DNA of 50,801 nt from an uncultured Bacilli bacterium (GTDB lineage Bacteria > Bacillota_I > Bacilli_A > RF39 > UBA660), in contig CALVKN010000006.1 in NCBI GenBank assembly GCA_944332715.1, positions 1-50,801 on the forward strand. The letters are read 5' to 3'. Positions 41,569-49,872 of the stretch are shown here, piece after piece (the first letter of the stretch is position 1; the number at the start of each line of letters is the position of its first letter). The notes beneath the pieces are model-generated. The model was not told the DNA's origin, made no database searches, and saw nothing but the letters and a program-made list of their open reading frames with translations. The position numbers and the translations under genes were made by a program.

Positions 41569-43794
41569 GTGAAATTTAAAGTAGAACCTAAGGATTTTTT
41601 ACTATTTTGTATATATTGTGTTTTACTACTATATCTTTGCGCTATAGCTGTTTTAAATGTGGCTACACTTGCACAAGAAGGTAGATTTTATGGTTTGCTT
41701 CCTTTTAAGGCATTTACTGGTGCTTATTTGCCAGTTACATTACTCTTATTTGTAGGAGCATTAGTGGCAATATTTGCTAGTGTTTCTAGTTATATATTTA
41801 AGAAAGATAAAGGAAGTCATGGCGTTGGTTTAATCTTTAAAGGTAAATCTAGTGATGGTTATTCGAAATGGGCGAGTGAAAAAGATATAAAGGGAGCAAG
41901 TGAAGTTGTAAAGGTAAATCCTTTAAACGATACTTTAGATGCTGCGGGTATTCCTTTAATTAACAATGGTAAAGAAATATGGGTTGATAATGGGGAATAT
42001 CACAATTTAGTAATTGGGTCGACCGGTAGTGGTAAAACGCAAACAATAGTAAAACCAATGGTTAATTTGCTTGCTAAAAAAGGTGAAAGTATGATTATTA
42101 CTGACCCTAAAGGTGAAATATATAAATATAGTGCATCCTATTTAAAGAGTAGAGGATATAGAATAATTGTACTTAATTTTCGTGAGCCTCAAAGAGGTAA
42201 TTCATGGAATCCTTTGACACTTCCGTATAAATATTATACTGGGGGTAATCAAGATAAAGCTATCGAACTTTTAAATGACGTTGCTTTAAATATTTTGTAT
42301 GATCCAAGTAATAAATCGGAATCAGATTTCTGGGAAAAATCAGCAGCTGATTACTTTTCTGGTTTAGCTTTAGGGTTATTTGAAGATGCTAAAGAAAGAG
42401 AAGTAAACTTAAATAGTATTAACTATATGAGTGCTGTTGGAGAAGAAAGATACGCAACAAGTAACTATATTAAAGAATATTTTGGACTTAAGGGAGAAAA
42501 ATCAACCCCTTATATATTTGCAACAAGTACAATTAATGCACCGAATGATACTAAGGGTGGATTGTTAGCGACATTTAGACAAAAGATAAGAAACTTTTCA
42601 ACTGGGGAAGCACTAAGTGAAATGCTTTCTTATAGTGACTTTGATATGCGTGATATTGGTAATGGTAAGACTGCAGTATTTATGATTATACATGATGAAA
42701 AGAAAACTTACCATAGTTTGATGACAATTTTTATTAAGCAATGTTATGAAACATTAATTGATGTTGCCCAAGAAAATGGTGGAAAACTTCCATATAGAAC
42801 AAACTTTATTCTAGATGAATTTGCAAATATGCCGCCGCTTAAAGATGTGGATGCGATGGTATCTGCAGCAAGAAGTCGGGATATAAGATTTACATTTATT
42901 ATTCAAAACTTTGCTCAACTTAATGATGTATATGGTGATAATGTTGCAGAAATTATTAAAGGTAACTGTGGTAACTTAGTATACTTAATTAGTACAGAAA
43001 TGAAGGCTTTGGAAGAAATTTCGAAGATGTGCGGGGAAGTAAAGGTCACTGATGATAAAGATAAGAATGCAACTAGACCACTTATTACAGTAACTGACTT
43101 ACAAAAGATGAAACTTTTTGAAGCAATAATAAAAAGACTTAGAACAGATCCTTTTAGAACTAAATTAGAACCAGATTTTAAAATGGAATGGGGAATTGAA
43201 AGAAAAGAAGAGCCATATCCATCTAGAATTAAACAAGAAGTAGAAATATTTGATTTGAAAAAGTTTGTTACGGAAGAAAAAAGTAAAAAAATGGCAAATA
43301 TGAAATCTCCTGGGTTAGGAACTCCAAATCCTTTTAAACCAGTAGGTAATAGTTTTGGGACTATTAATGGTGGTAATACAATGAATAGCGGCATGTTAAA
43401 TAATAATTTTAATTCTTTAGATATCGATAGTATGTTAAAAGACTTAGATGAAAAATTTAAAGAATTAGATCGTCAGGAAGAAGAGAAAAAGAAAAAACAA
43501 ATTAATAATAGCATGCTAGATACTGGTTCAGAAATTGAACTACCAAAGAAAAAAGAAGAAGTTAAAGAAAATAGATTCTTTATGGATAATAAGAAAGAAG
43601 ATGTTTCTTTAAATAATTTTATAAAAGAAATTGATGCAAAAACTGAAGAACCTAAAAAGGAGATAAAAGAAGTTAAAGTAGAAGAAAATAATACTCCAAA
43701 AATAAATGTAGATGGATCAAGTAAAATAATTGATGACAATATTATTAGTGATGATGAATTTTTTGATGATTTCTTCAGCGATGATGATGAATAA
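41569..43794 (+). CDS. VirD4/TraG-type coupling ATPase with acidic tail
   Basis: A 741-aa type IV coupling protein. Two N-terminal membrane helices, Walker A GSTGSGKTQTIVKP (about 152-165), MIITDPKGEIYKY, SWNPLTLPYKYY, Walker B NFILDEFANMPPL and SRDIRFTFIIQNFAQL are all typical. Residues after about 560 are extra: a low-complexity Asn/Gly segment, coiled Lys/Glu-rich stretches and a very acidic end (DDEFFDDFFSDDDE), possibly a docking tail. It selects and delivers substrates to the channel. GTG start after AAGGAAGAAG. Last gene of the operon. Confidence 0.94.
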   Translation: MKFKVEPKDFLLFCIYCVLLLYLCAIAVLNVATLAQEGRFYGLLPFKAFTGAYLPVTLLLFVGALVAIFASVSSYIFKKDKGSHGVGLIFKGKSSDGYSKWASEKDIKGASEVVKVNPLNDTLDAAGIPLINNGKEIWVDNGEYHNLVIGSTGSGKTQTIVKPMVNLLAKKGESMIITDPKGEIYKYSASYLKSRGYRIIVLNFREPQRGNSWNPLTLPYKYYTGGNQDKAIELLNDVALNILYDPSNKSESDFWEKSAADYFSGLALGLFEDAKEREVNLNSINYMSAVGEERYATSNYIKEYFGLKGEKSTPYIFATSTINAPNDTKGGLLATFRQKIRNFSTGEALSEMLSYSDFDMRDIGNGKTAVFMIIHDEKKTYHSLMTIFIKQCYETLIDVAQENGGKLPYRTNFILDEFANMPPLKDVDAMVSAARSRDIRFTFIIQNFAQLNDVYGDNVAEIIKGNCGNLVYLISTEMKALEEISKMCGEVKVTDDKDKNATRPLITVTDLQKMKLFEAIIKRLRTDPFRTKLEPDFKMEWGIERKEEPYPSRIKQEVEIFDLKKFVTEEKSKKMANMKSPGLGTPNPFKPVGNSFGTINGGNTMNSGMLNNNFNSLDIDSMLKDLDEKFKELDRQEEEKKKKQINNSMLDTGSEIELPKKKEEVKENRFFMDNKKEDVSLNNFIKEIDAKTEEPKKEIKEVKVEENNTPKINVDGSSKIIDDNIISDDEFFDDFFSDDDE

Positions 43795-43817
43795 AACTCA
43801 CAAAAATGTGGGTTTTT
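43794..43817 (+). terminator. Terminator of the T4SS operon
   Basis: AAACTCACA/TGTGGGTTT (one wobble) with a short A-rich loop and trailing T residues, directly after the coupling-protein stop. Confidence 0.8.
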
Positions 43818-43863
43818 CTTATGGCCTAAATTTATTATAATCATAAAATATAATGTGATTAAT

Positions 43864-44121
43864 ATGAAGAAAATTATGTATAGTGAGTATGATCCTAGCA
43901 TGGGAATATTAATAGATGTACAGCACCCTTTGGATTATAAAGAAAATCCTACTCCTAATAGTAAAAATATTTATGCGGATAAATTACTTATGAATTATAA
44001 AGTATTACTTGATAGAGATAAAAAGTATTTTATTACATGCAATAGAGGAACTTTAAGTAAAAAAGTTGTTAATATGTTAGAATATTTAGGATATGATGTA
44101 ACCCAAGTGTTAAAAGAATAA
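43864..44121 (+). CDS. Small rhodanese-like protein
   Basis: An 85-aa rhodanese-fold protein: GILIDVQHPLDYKENPTPNSKNIYADKLL corresponds to the N-terminal part and YFITCNRGTLSKKVVNMLEYLGYDVTQV to the active-site loop with Cys in TCNRGTLS. Such domains carry sulfur as a cysteine persulfide. The ATG at 43864 is preferred over GTG at 43855, which looks like part of a ribosome site (GTGATT). Likely own promoter: TATAAT at 43848-43853. Confidence 0.75.
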   Translation: MKKIMYSEYDPSMGILIDVQHPLDYKENPTPNSKNIYADKLLMNYKVLLDRDKKYFITCNRGTLSKKVVNMLEYLGYDVTQVLKE

Positions 44122-44138
44122 AAGCAACTGTAAATTGA

Positions 44139-44167
44139 TTGTATTTTAAGGTGTTTTGTACTATACT
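44139..44167 (+). promoter_or_regulatory. Promoter of the VTT-domain gene
   Basis: TTGTAT, 17-bp spacer, TATACT. It shows that the start of the next gene must be downstream of 44174. Confidence 0.7.
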
Positions 44168-44183
44168 AACAATAGTGATTTTT

Positions 44184-44768
44184 ATGGGAGAGTTATTTAA
44201 TAGTTTTTATAATTTTATAATGGATACTATTGATGCAATGGGAGTTTATGGACCACTACTTGGTTGTTTCTTTATTGTGCTTGAATCTATTATTCCACCA
44301 CTTCCATTATTTGTTTTTATTACGATTAATTTTATTGCTTTTGGGCATGTATTAGGTTTTATTATATCTTGGGTTTGTACAATAATTGGTTGTTTAATAT
44401 CTTATTTTTTAGTAAAGAAATTTTTACGTAATTTTGTTGTTAGAAAAATAAAAAACATTGACTTACTTACTAAATGTATGAATTATATAGAAAATTTATC
44501 TTTAACAAAAGTAACAGTTATTTTATCGATTCCTTTTACTCCAGCATTTATGATGAATATTGCTGCAGGTTTAGTGGGAATGGATTTTAAAAAGTTTTTT
44601 ATCTCTATATTAATTAGCAAAATATTTTTAGTATATTTTTGGGGATTTGTTGGTACTAGTTTGGTTGAAAGTTTTCAAAATCCTACAAGTTTAATAACTG
44701 TTGTTTTGATGATGATAATTGCTTATCTACTTAGTTTAATAATAAAAAAAGTATTTAAAATTAATTAA
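44184..44768 (+). CDS. VTT/DedA (TVP38-type) membrane protein
   Basis: A 194-aa protein of the SNARE-associated/DedA family, some members of which move lipids such as undecaprenyl phosphate across the membrane. Features: re-entrant loop motif FFIVLESIIPPLPLFVFITINFIAFG, the IPFTPAFMMNIAAGLVGMDFKKFFIS block with the F/IP-x-P-x4-N-x-AAG pattern, and a final helix. The ATG at 44184 is set by the promoter; longer frames would start inside it. It converges on the next gene, overlapping it by 4 bases. Confidence 0.85.
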   Translation: MGELFNSFYNFIMDTIDAMGVYGPLLGCFFIVLESIIPPLPLFVFITINFIAFGHVLGFIISWVCTIIGCLISYFLVKKFLRNFVVRKIKNIDLLTKCMNYIENLSLTKVTVILSIPFTPAFMMNIAAGLVGMDFKKFFISILISKIFLVYFWGFVGTSLVESFQNPTSLITVVLMMIIAYLLSLIIKKVFKIN

Positions 44769-45529
44769 ATACTACGGGTTATATTTCTAACTAAAAGGTT
44801 TTTTATTGTTTCTGGGGATTCGATACATTCCTTTTTTTTGCAAAATTCTATAGCAAACTCTGTTAATGCTTTGTCATAGGTTATAGCAAAAGTTCTTTCA
44901 TCAATTGATGTATTTAATTGAGATTTTAAATTAGTTAAGAATGATTTAGTAATATCATCGATGTCACTGACTTCATGTAATGTATCATCAATTTTGATTT
45001 CATAAAAACTAAATTCTGTTTCAAATTCAAAATCATATGGTTCAATGTCAACAACTGCTTCTTGATAATATTTTATGCTATTTAGGTTAAATAGAATTAA
45101 ACTACTTATAGCAAATGGTGCAAGTTGTCTTTTGATTTCTATTGGTGTATCTTTACATGCAGCAAATAAATCGATATAAAGTCCATCATAGTCGTGACTT
45201 AAACTTTCGAAATCAATCCAATCGTCAGATGTTGGATAATGTTTTTTTAAAAACTCTAATTGATTAATATTGTTTAGATGAAATATTTTGGCAGAATCTT
45301 TTAGAGTTATTAAAACTGCTGGTATTGAAAATGGGTTACCTTTAAAATTTTTGTAAAAAAGAATGTATGGTTTTGTTGATAAAAATTCTATCCATGGATT
45401 ATAGTTTGGGTAAGTTTCATCATGGATTGTTGCCCATAAACCTCCGGTAGGTTTGGGATTACCATTTTTTATTGGTTGTTCTAATTCTTTTAATATTTTA
45501 TTAGTACCAACACTAAGATAAGTTGTCAT
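44765..45529 (-). CDS. Unknown protein with GGLWA motif
   Basis: A 254-aa soluble protein. Near the N-terminus it reads NGNPKPTGGLWATIHDETYPNYNPWIEFL, and later YDGLYIDLF. The combination of a '(K/R)P-x-GGLWA...W..F' segment and a downstream 'DYDGLYI' strand recurs in phage- and toxin-associated proteins of possible ADP-ribosyltransferase-like fold, but this is a guess. The start ATG at 45529 follows AAAGGGGAC. Own promoter on the minus strand: TTGACT, 17-bp spacer, TATAAT (plus 45589-45561). Confidence 0.6.
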   Translation of the reverse strand: MTTYLSVGTNKILKELEQPIKNGNPKPTGGLWATIHDETYPNYNPWIEFLSTKPYILFYKNFKGNPFSIPAVLITLKDSAKIFHLNNINQLEFLKKHYPTSDDWIDFESLSHDYDGLYIDLFAACKDTPIEIKRQLAPFAISSLILFNLNSIKYYQEAVVDIEPYDFEFETEFSFYEIKIDDTLHEVSDIDDITKSFLTNLKSQLNTSIDERTFAITYDKALTEFAIEFCKKKECIESPETIKNLLVRNITRSI

Positions 45530-45560
45530 TTTAGTGTCCCCTTTCTGTAAATTAGAGTCT

Positions 45561-45589
45561 ATTATAGCAGTATTTATTTGTAAAGTCAA
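45561..45589 (-). promoter_or_regulatory. Promoter of the GGLWA-protein gene
   Basis: Minus strand TTGACT, 17-bp spacer, TATAAT. Confidence 0.8.
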
Positions 45590-45623
45590 AGAAATATTGA
45601 TATACTTAGAGTGGTGAAGTAAA

Positions 45624-46469
45624 TTGGAAAAATTTGTGGAAAATTATTTGGATAAAGTAATTGCAGTTATAATTATACTTTTAGTAGCATTTATTTTAAA
45701 TAAGATTATAGATGGAGTCATTAGTAGAACTATTAGACATAAGAGAAAAAAGAATGTTACAACTTTACTTATGTTTATTAAAAGAATTAAAAAGTTTGTT
45801 ATTTATGCATTAGCAATTCTTGTTTGTTTAACACAATTTGATGTCTTTAATTCCTTCTCAGTAACTATTCTTTCAGGTTTAGGAATTGGATCTGTTGTTG
45901 TTGGTTTAGCTGCGCAAGAAAGTTTAAAGAATTTTTTTGGTAGTGTTGCTATTGTTTTAGGTAACCCTTATGAAGTTGGAGATTTTATCGAATGTGTTGA
46001 TAAAGCAGTTAGTGGGACTGTTGAAGATATTACAATGCGTCATACTATTATTAGAACAATTAATAACAGAAGAGTAATTATTCCTAACTGTGAAATGAAT
46101 ACATATACAATAGAAAACTTTAATTATAGTGAAAATGAAAATGTTAAATTAGTGGATTATGAAATTTCATATGAATCAGATGTCGATAAAGCAATGAAGA
46201 TATTAAAAGAAGAAATGGAAAAGTTATATCATCCTAATCCTAAGGGAAGAAATAAAGATGTGGAATTTCCAAAAGTTAGAGTCCTAGAATTAGGGGATGA
46301 TGGAATTAAACTTCGAGCTTGGGTTTGGGGAGATAATAACAGTGATGTATTTGAAAATATGTATCAACTTAATTATGCAATAAATAAAAGGTTTCCAAAG
46401 GAAGGTATTGAAATACCTTATCCTCATGTAGAAATAGTTGAAAATAAGAAGTCAAGAGGAAAAAAGTAA
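45624..46469 (+). CDS. Small-conductance mechanosensitive channel family protein
   Basis: A 281-aa MscS-type channel. Two N-terminal helices, then the pore helix VTILSGLGIGSVVVGLAAQESLKNFFGSVAIVL and the beta-domain NPYEVGDFIECVDKAVSGTVEDITMRHTIIRTINNRRVIIPN, both diagnostic. It relieves turgor during osmotic downshock. TTG start at 45624, after GGTGAAG. The dapF ATG lies one base after its stop, so the two are coupled. Confidence 0.93.
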   Translation: MEKFVENYLDKVIAVIIILLVAFILNKIIDGVISRTIRHKRKKNVTTLLMFIKRIKKFVIYALAILVCLTQFDVFNSFSVTILSGLGIGSVVVGLAAQESLKNFFGSVAIVLGNPYEVGDFIECVDKAVSGTVEDITMRHTIIRTINNRRVIIPNCEMNTYTIENFNYSENENVKLVDYEISYESDVDKAMKILKEEMEKLYHPNPKGRNKDVEFPKVRVLELGDDGIKLRAWVWGDNNSDVFENMYQLNYAINKRFPKEGIEIPYPHVEIVENKKSRGKK

Positions 46470-46470
46470 A

Positions 46471-47325
46471 ATGAAATTTACAAAAATGCATGGAATTGGC
46501 AATGATTATATTTATATAAATGGTTTTGAAGAGAATATTGTTCCAGAAGAAATGATTGAAGAAATTGTTGCCATGAGCGATAGACATAAAGGTATCGGGG
46601 GAGATGGCGTAATATTTATTATGTCAAGTGATGTTGCCGATGCTAAAATGCGAATGTTTAATGCTGATGGTTCTGAAGGCAAGATGTGCGGTAATGGAAT
46701 AAGATGTGTGGGAAAGTATATTTATGAACATGATATATCTCACAATAATCCTTTAAAAATAGAAACGGCATCAGGTATAAAAACATTAAATTTAGAAGTG
46801 GCCCAAGGAAAAGTAGAATCTGTTACAGTTGATATGGGAAGTCCTATTCTAGATCCTAAATTAATACCAGTAGATTTAGATGTAGAACAAGTTATAAATT
46901 ACCCACTTGTTGTAAATGGACAAGAATATATGATAACTTGTGTTTCAATTGGAAATCCTCACTGTGTTATATTTACAGAAGGAATAGATTATTTAGATTT
47001 AGAAAGTATTGGTCCATTATTTGAAAATAATCCCATATTTCCAGAACGTACTAATACAGAATTTATTGAAATAATTGATGATAAAACAATGAAAATGCGT
47101 GTTTGGGAACGTGGAAGTGGAGAGACTCTTGCTTGTGGCACTGGTGCTAGCGCTTCAGTGGTAGCAGCAATATATAACAATATTTTTACTCGTAATCAAG
47201 AAATTAAAGTTATTCTTAAAGGTGGAGAATTATACATAACACTAACTCAAGATAATCATGTTTTCATGCGTGGTAGTGCTACCGAAGTATTTACTGGGGA
47301 ATATAAATTAAAAAGAAAGTTATAG
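46471..47325 (+). CDS. dapF: Diaminopimelate epimerase
   Basis: DapF converts LL- to meso-diaminopimelate for lysine and peptidoglycan synthesis. The catalytic thiol pair is Cys73 in KMCGNGIRCVGKYIYE and Cys222 in GETLACGTGASASVVAA; KMHGIGNDYIYING opens the protein. 284 aa is normal length. The ATG at 46471 is chosen for fit to family N-termini and an AAGAGGAAAA site. It indicates a meso-DAP peptidoglycan; no other dap genes are in the window. Confidence 0.96.
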   Translation: MKFTKMHGIGNDYIYINGFEENIVPEEMIEEIVAMSDRHKGIGGDGVIFIMSSDVADAKMRMFNADGSEGKMCGNGIRCVGKYIYEHDISHNNPLKIETASGIKTLNLEVAQGKVESVTVDMGSPILDPKLIPVDLDVEQVINYPLVVNGQEYMITCVSIGNPHCVIFTEGIDYLDLESIGPLFENNPIFPERTNTEFIEIIDDKTMKMRVWERGSGETLACGTGASASVVAAIYNNIFTRNQEIKVILKGGELYITLTQDNHVFMRGSATEVFTGEYKLKRKL

Positions 47326-47335
47326 TCTATAAATG

Positions 47336-47360
47336 CCAAGTAAAGAGTACTTGGTTTTTT
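47336..47360 (+). terminator. Terminator of mscS-dapF
   Basis: CCAAGTA/TACTTGG with 5-nt loop and six T residues. Confidence 0.85.
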
Positions 47361-47395
47361 ATATATTAAGTTATTTCTGGAATAAGAAACAAATT

Positions 47396-47445
47396 AATAT
47401 ATTGTCAAGTTATTTCTTGTTTGAGAAATAACTTGACAATATATT
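47396..47445. repeat. Perfect 22-bp inverted repeat
   Basis: Arms at 47396-47417 and 47424-47445 with a 6-nt loop; inner ends AAGTTATTTCT and AGAAATAACTT. The left-arm motif AAGTTATTTCT occurs once more at 47369-47379. The right arm contains the -35 box of the downstream promoter. Confidence 0.9.
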
Positions 47446-47461
47446 TTTGATATTATATAAT
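47433..47461 (+). promoter_or_regulatory. Promoter of the AAA/DUF4143 gene
   Basis: TTGACA, 17-bp spacer, TATAAT: full consensus, with the -35 inside the inverted repeat, so a protein bound there would control access. Confidence 0.85.
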
Positions 47462-47478
47462 TTATATAGGTGATAAAC

Positions 47479-48672
47479 ATGCTTAAAAGAGAAAGTTATT
47501 TATCTAGAATTAGGGGCTTTTATAATAGTGATTTAATAAAAATTCTAGTAGGAATAAGAAGATGTGGTAAATCAGTTATCCTAAGACAAATTATTGATGA
47601 ATTAAAAGAAAATGGCTGTGATGATGAACATATTATATTTATAAACTTTGAATATATTGAATATGAAGAATTAAGAGATTATAAAAAACTTAATACTTTT
47701 ATAAAGGGTAAACTAATTGATAATAAGAGATATTATATTTTTTTAGATGAAATTCAAAAAGTTGAAAAGTTTGAAGAAGTAATTAATTCTTTAAGAGCAT
47801 CTATTGACAATACTAGCATATTTATAACGGGATCAAATAGTAAATTATTATCTAAAGAATTATCCACAGTTTTATCAGGAAGATATGTTTTATTTAATAT
47901 TTATCCTTTATCATATAAAGAATTTACTCTTTTATCTAAAAAGAATCCTTTATCTGAAGAGACTTTTTGGAATTATGTTAAATGGGGAGGTCTTCCTAAT
48001 AGATGTGAGTTTAGTGATGAAGATAATATAAGGGATTATTTACATAGTGTTTTTGATTCTATTATATTAAGGGATGTTGTAGATAGACTGGGTTTAAAAG
48101 ATACTTTGTTATTTAATTTATTACTACAATACATTGTTGATACTACAGGTAGAGAATTTTCAGCTGAAAATGTTATTAATTATTTAAAAAGTGAGGGTAA
48201 GTCTATATCAACAGATACTTTATATACATATTTAGATGCTTTATGTAAGGCTTTAATAATCAATAAAATATATAGATATGATATTCATGGTAAAGCTGTA
48301 CTTAAAACATTAAATAAGTATTATATGACTGATTTAGGGATTGCTCAAATAAAGAATAATAATTTTGAAATTAATAAAAGTTTTGCTATCGAAAATGTTG
48401 TATATAATGAATTATTAAAACGAGGATATGATGTTTATATAGGGAAAACTAAAAATGGAGAAATAGATTTTATTGCTATTAAAGGTAATATAAAAGAATA
48501 TTATCAAGTTACTTATTTGTTAGATTCTGACAAAGTAATTGATAGGGAATTTAATGCATTTGATGCAATAGATGATAATTATCCTAAATATGTTCTTTCA
48601 CTTGATAAAACTGATTTTTCACGGGATGGTATAATTCATAAAAATATAATTGATTGGTTATTAAGTGAATAG
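47479..48672 (+). CDS. AAA ATPase with DUF4143 domain
   Basis: A 397-aa protein of the AAA_14-DUF4143 family. Walker A GIRRCGKSVILRQI (from residue 25), Walker B YYIFLDEIQKV, sensor FITGSNSKLLS, then ELSTVLSGRYVLFNIYPLSYKEF. The C-terminal DUF4143 part includes YYMTDLGIAQ, a conserved ENVVYNELLKRGYDVYIGK, and a nuclease-like NGEIDFIAI with YYQVTYLL. Found in many anaerobic gut bacteria, often as mobile-looking single genes; role unknown. The ATG follows TAGGTGAT. It stands alone between terminators. Confidence 0.9.
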   Translation: MLKRESYLSRIRGFYNSDLIKILVGIRRCGKSVILRQIIDELKENGCDDEHIIFINFEYIEYEELRDYKKLNTFIKGKLIDNKRYYIFLDEIQKVEKFEEVINSLRASIDNTSIFITGSNSKLLSKELSTVLSGRYVLFNIYPLSYKEFTLLSKKNPLSEETFWNYVKWGGLPNRCEFSDEDNIRDYLHSVFDSIILRDVVDRLGLKDTLLFNLLLQYIVDTTGREFSAENVINYLKSEGKSISTDTLYTYLDALCKALIINKIYRYDIHGKAVLKTLNKYYMTDLGIAQIKNNNFEINKSFAIENVVYNELLKRGYDVYIGKTKNGEIDFIAIKGNIKEYYQVTYLLDSDKVIDREFNAFDAIDDNYPKYVLSLDKTDFSRDGIIHKNIIDWLLSE

Positions 48673-48703
48673 TAATGATTTATATCAAAATTTTAAGTTA
48701 AAT

Positions 48704-48728
48704 AAAAAATAGCGAAGAGCTATTTTTT
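48704..48728. terminator. Bidirectional terminator
   Basis: AAAAAATAGC/GCTATTTTTT with loop GAAGA, between convergent genes. Confidence 0.85.
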
Positions 48729-49872
48729 AATTGGTGAATAATACTTTTTCTGATTTGTATTGTTTGATAATGTAATAGATTACTATAACTATTATGATTA
48801 TTGTTGATATAAACATGAGTATTAAGTGTAATATGTTTAGATTACCATTAGTTATATCTGTAAATATAACACTGAAGTTTAAGAATGGAATTATTGATAA
48901 TATAGCATTGGTTTTTATATTTAGCATGAATGCTATCATCCCTGGGAAGAAAGCAATAAATGTAAGTGGTGTTAAGGCACTTTGGGCTTCTTTGAAGGTT
49001 TTAGACATACTTGCTATTGCTATACATAAGCCGCTGGTCATGATTGAGAATGCTATAATGATAACTATAGAACTAATAATTATTGGAGCATTTAATAGAT
49101 TAGCACCATTGTAGATATCAAAAGTATTTTGAATATAAATAATAGCAAGTATTGCTAATATTAGGCTTAGTAATCCAGTTATGATTGATGATAATGTAAC
49201 ATTAAGTAACTTACCAACAATGATATCTTTGCTTTTGATTGGGAATGTTAGTAATGTTTCTAATGTTCCTCTTTCTTTTTCTCCAGCAGTGGCATCAGTT
49301 GCTGGGTATGTTGCAGATACTGTTATAGCCATAAGGATAAATAAGAAGGCATAATTTACGATGTAATTACTATAGAAGTTTTGTTGTTCAATACTTTTTT
49401 GTTCATAAGTAAGGAGATTGTTAAAAGTATTGACATCAACATTATTTTCAGTAAGGTAGTTTGCTTCTAAAACTGATTTATAAGTTTCTAAGTAACTTTG
49501 AGCCATGACAGCAGCTTGGGAACTTTCGATGTTGGCTTCATCATAATTGATAATATAGTTATTGTTTTCTTTAGTTATATAACTGTTTAGTTCTTTATTG
49601 TTAAAACTACTTTCTAACTCTTCGGTTGAAGCAACAGTATAATCTATTTCTAAACTATCTAGTATTTCAATTTCAGTAGGGCTTAATTCGTAGTCGAAGC
49701 CAATTTTATTGTAAGTAGTAACATCGGCTTCTGTTTGACTTTGAAATAAAGCGGACATACCTATAATTATTAAGGGAATAAATATAGGGATAATTAGCAT
49801 CATAGCTAATGATTTTTTATCACGGAATAGTTCACGTAATTCTTTTTTTAAAATAAGTAATGTTTTATTCAT
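48727..49872 (-). CDS. ABC-2 type permease, NatB-like
   Basis: A 381-aa exporter permease. A helix at 25-45 (LAMMLIIPIFIPLIIIGMSALF), a large external loop (about 50-175), then five or six helices. The motif ATDATAGEKERGTLETLLTFPI before the second helix is a hallmark of NatB/ABC-2 permeases. It pairs with the ATPase upstream to export sodium, peptides or drugs; the substrate is unknown. The ATG at 49872 follows AGGTGA and overlaps the ATPase end by 8 bases. Confidence 0.92.
   Translation of the reverse strand: MNKTLLILKKELRELFRDKKSLAMMLIIPIFIPLIIIGMSALFQSQTEADVTTYNKIGFDYELSPTEIEILDSLEIDYTVASTEELESSFNNKELNSYITKENNNYIINYDEANIESSQAAVMAQSYLETYKSVLEANYLTENNVDVNTFNNLLTYEQKSIEQQNFYSNYIVNYAFLFILMAITVSATYPATDATAGEKERGTLETLLTFPIKSKDIIVGKLLNVTLSSIITGLLSLILAILAIIYIQNTFDIYNGANLLNAPIIISSIVIIIAFSIMTSGLCIAIASMSKTFKEAQSALTPLTFIAFFPGMIAFMLNIKTNAILSIIPFLNFSVIFTDITNGNLNILHLILMFISTIIIIVIVIYYIIKQYKSEKVLFTN

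Noticed and set aside
42915-43901. Long minus-strand reading frames opposite the VirD4 gene
   Set aside because: They are Ser/Phe/Leu-rich shadows of an AT-rich coding strand with no ribosome site or family resemblance. The same applies to minus-strand frames at 1956-2435 and 26441-26851.
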